Source: a virus. Taken from it: 27,819 bases of DNA. Numbering within the stretch: position 1 is the first letter of the stretch; each line of letters begins with the position of its first letter. Below, one piece after another: positions 27,762 to 27,819 of this stretch. The notes beneath the pieces are model-generated. The model was given only the letters and a program-made list of their open reading frames with translations. It was not told where the DNA came from and did not search any database. The translations under genes were made by a program, and so were the position numbers. Location of the stretch: IMG/VR virus record IMGVR_UViG_3300003629_000011, positions 1-27,819 of that record. One strand, given 5' to 3'.

Positions 27762-27819
27762 CAGCAGCAGCACAGCAGCAGCACAGCAGCAGCACAGCAG
27801 CAGCACAGCAGCAGCACAG
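27762..27819. repeat. 11-bp tandem repeat reaching the window edge
   Basis: The unit CAGCAGCAGCA is repeated perfectly five times (27762-27816) and a sixth begins at 27817. The array is cut by the window edge, so its true copy number is unknown. Confidence 0.9.

Larger units (their letters stand above)
27237..27819. other. Non-coding control region at the right edge
   Basis: No credible gene is seen in these 583 nt. In order away from the first gene it holds a TATA box, an alternating CA/CG tract (27287-27311), three palindromes (27325-27367), a G-rich plus-strand stretch (27431-27536), a ladder of AT-rich dyads (27591-27736) and an 11-bp tandem array running to the edge. Such a density of repeats points to a replication origin, a packaging site or a regulatory hub. 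The two longest open frames here are low-complexity. Confidence 0.6.

Noticed and set aside
27334-27795. A 153-codon minus-strand frame in the control region
   Set aside because: It starts in the CAG array (giving Leu and Cys runs), passes through the dyad ladder and ends in Thr/Pro low complexity from the G-rich strand. No ribosome binding site and no protein-like composition.
1-27819. CRISPR array, tRNA or rRNA genes, integrase or attachment sites
   Set aside because: I saw no spacer-separated repeats, no cloverleaf-forming tRNA sequence, no rRNA, and no recombinase. The 11-bp tandem array has no spacers.

Overview
The window is the packaging, head and tail-assembly half of a contractile-tailed virus (myovirus, Caudoviricetes) that very probably infects a haloarchaeon. 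The evidence is threefold. The proteome is very acidic, with Asp/Glu-rich linkers and C-termini. Ribosome binding sites read AGGTGAT, complementary to the archaeal 16S 3' end. TATA (box A) elements sit about 26 nt upstream of start codons, the geometry of leaderless haloarchaeal mRNAs. Gene content resembles HF1/HF2-type haloviruses, but without a database search the family assignment is only an inference.

All recognised genes are on the minus strand, so the module reads from right to left. (1) 27237-27819 is gene-free: an 11-bp CAGCAGCAGCA tandem array at the edge, a ladder of 21-22-bp AT-rich dyad repeats, a G-rich asymmetric strand, a cluster of palindromes and a promoter. (2) 24042-27221 is packaging: an unknown helical protein, a small-terminase-like protein, an unknown, and the large terminase. 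(3) 15382-24009 is the head: an Ig-like protein, a portal-MuF fusion, two unknown proteins, a two-TM membrane protein, a multidomain prohead protease-scaffold fusion with an apparent nested scaffold gene, a decoration-like protein, an HK97-fold major capsid protein and a connector. (4) 12465-15385 holds the neck and tail shaft: gp10-like protein, tail terminator, sheath and tube. (5) 6806-12342 holds the tail assembly chaperone with a -1 frameshift extension, then a 1605-aa tape measure protein containing a DnaJ-type J-domain. (6) 558-6803 is the baseplate: a GpU-like protein, hub, spike with a C1q-like tip, gp25-like wedge, baseplate J, a gpI-like protein and a fibre-like protein. (7) At the left edge is a truncated zinc-finger HNH-endonuclease-like gene with its own TATA box.

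Genes are tightly packed, with ATGA or TGATG overlaps and ribosome binding sites inside upstream reading frames. Transcription appears to be restarted at a few points. Two promoters, one ahead of the small terminase and one ahead of the protease, share an identical 20-nt block at fixed distance from the TATA box. In the first, this block starts a 15-codon leader peptide whose stop overlaps the terminase start. RNA hairpins follow the two most highly required structural blocks (the capsid gene and the sheath/tube pair) and may lower expression of the genes behind them.
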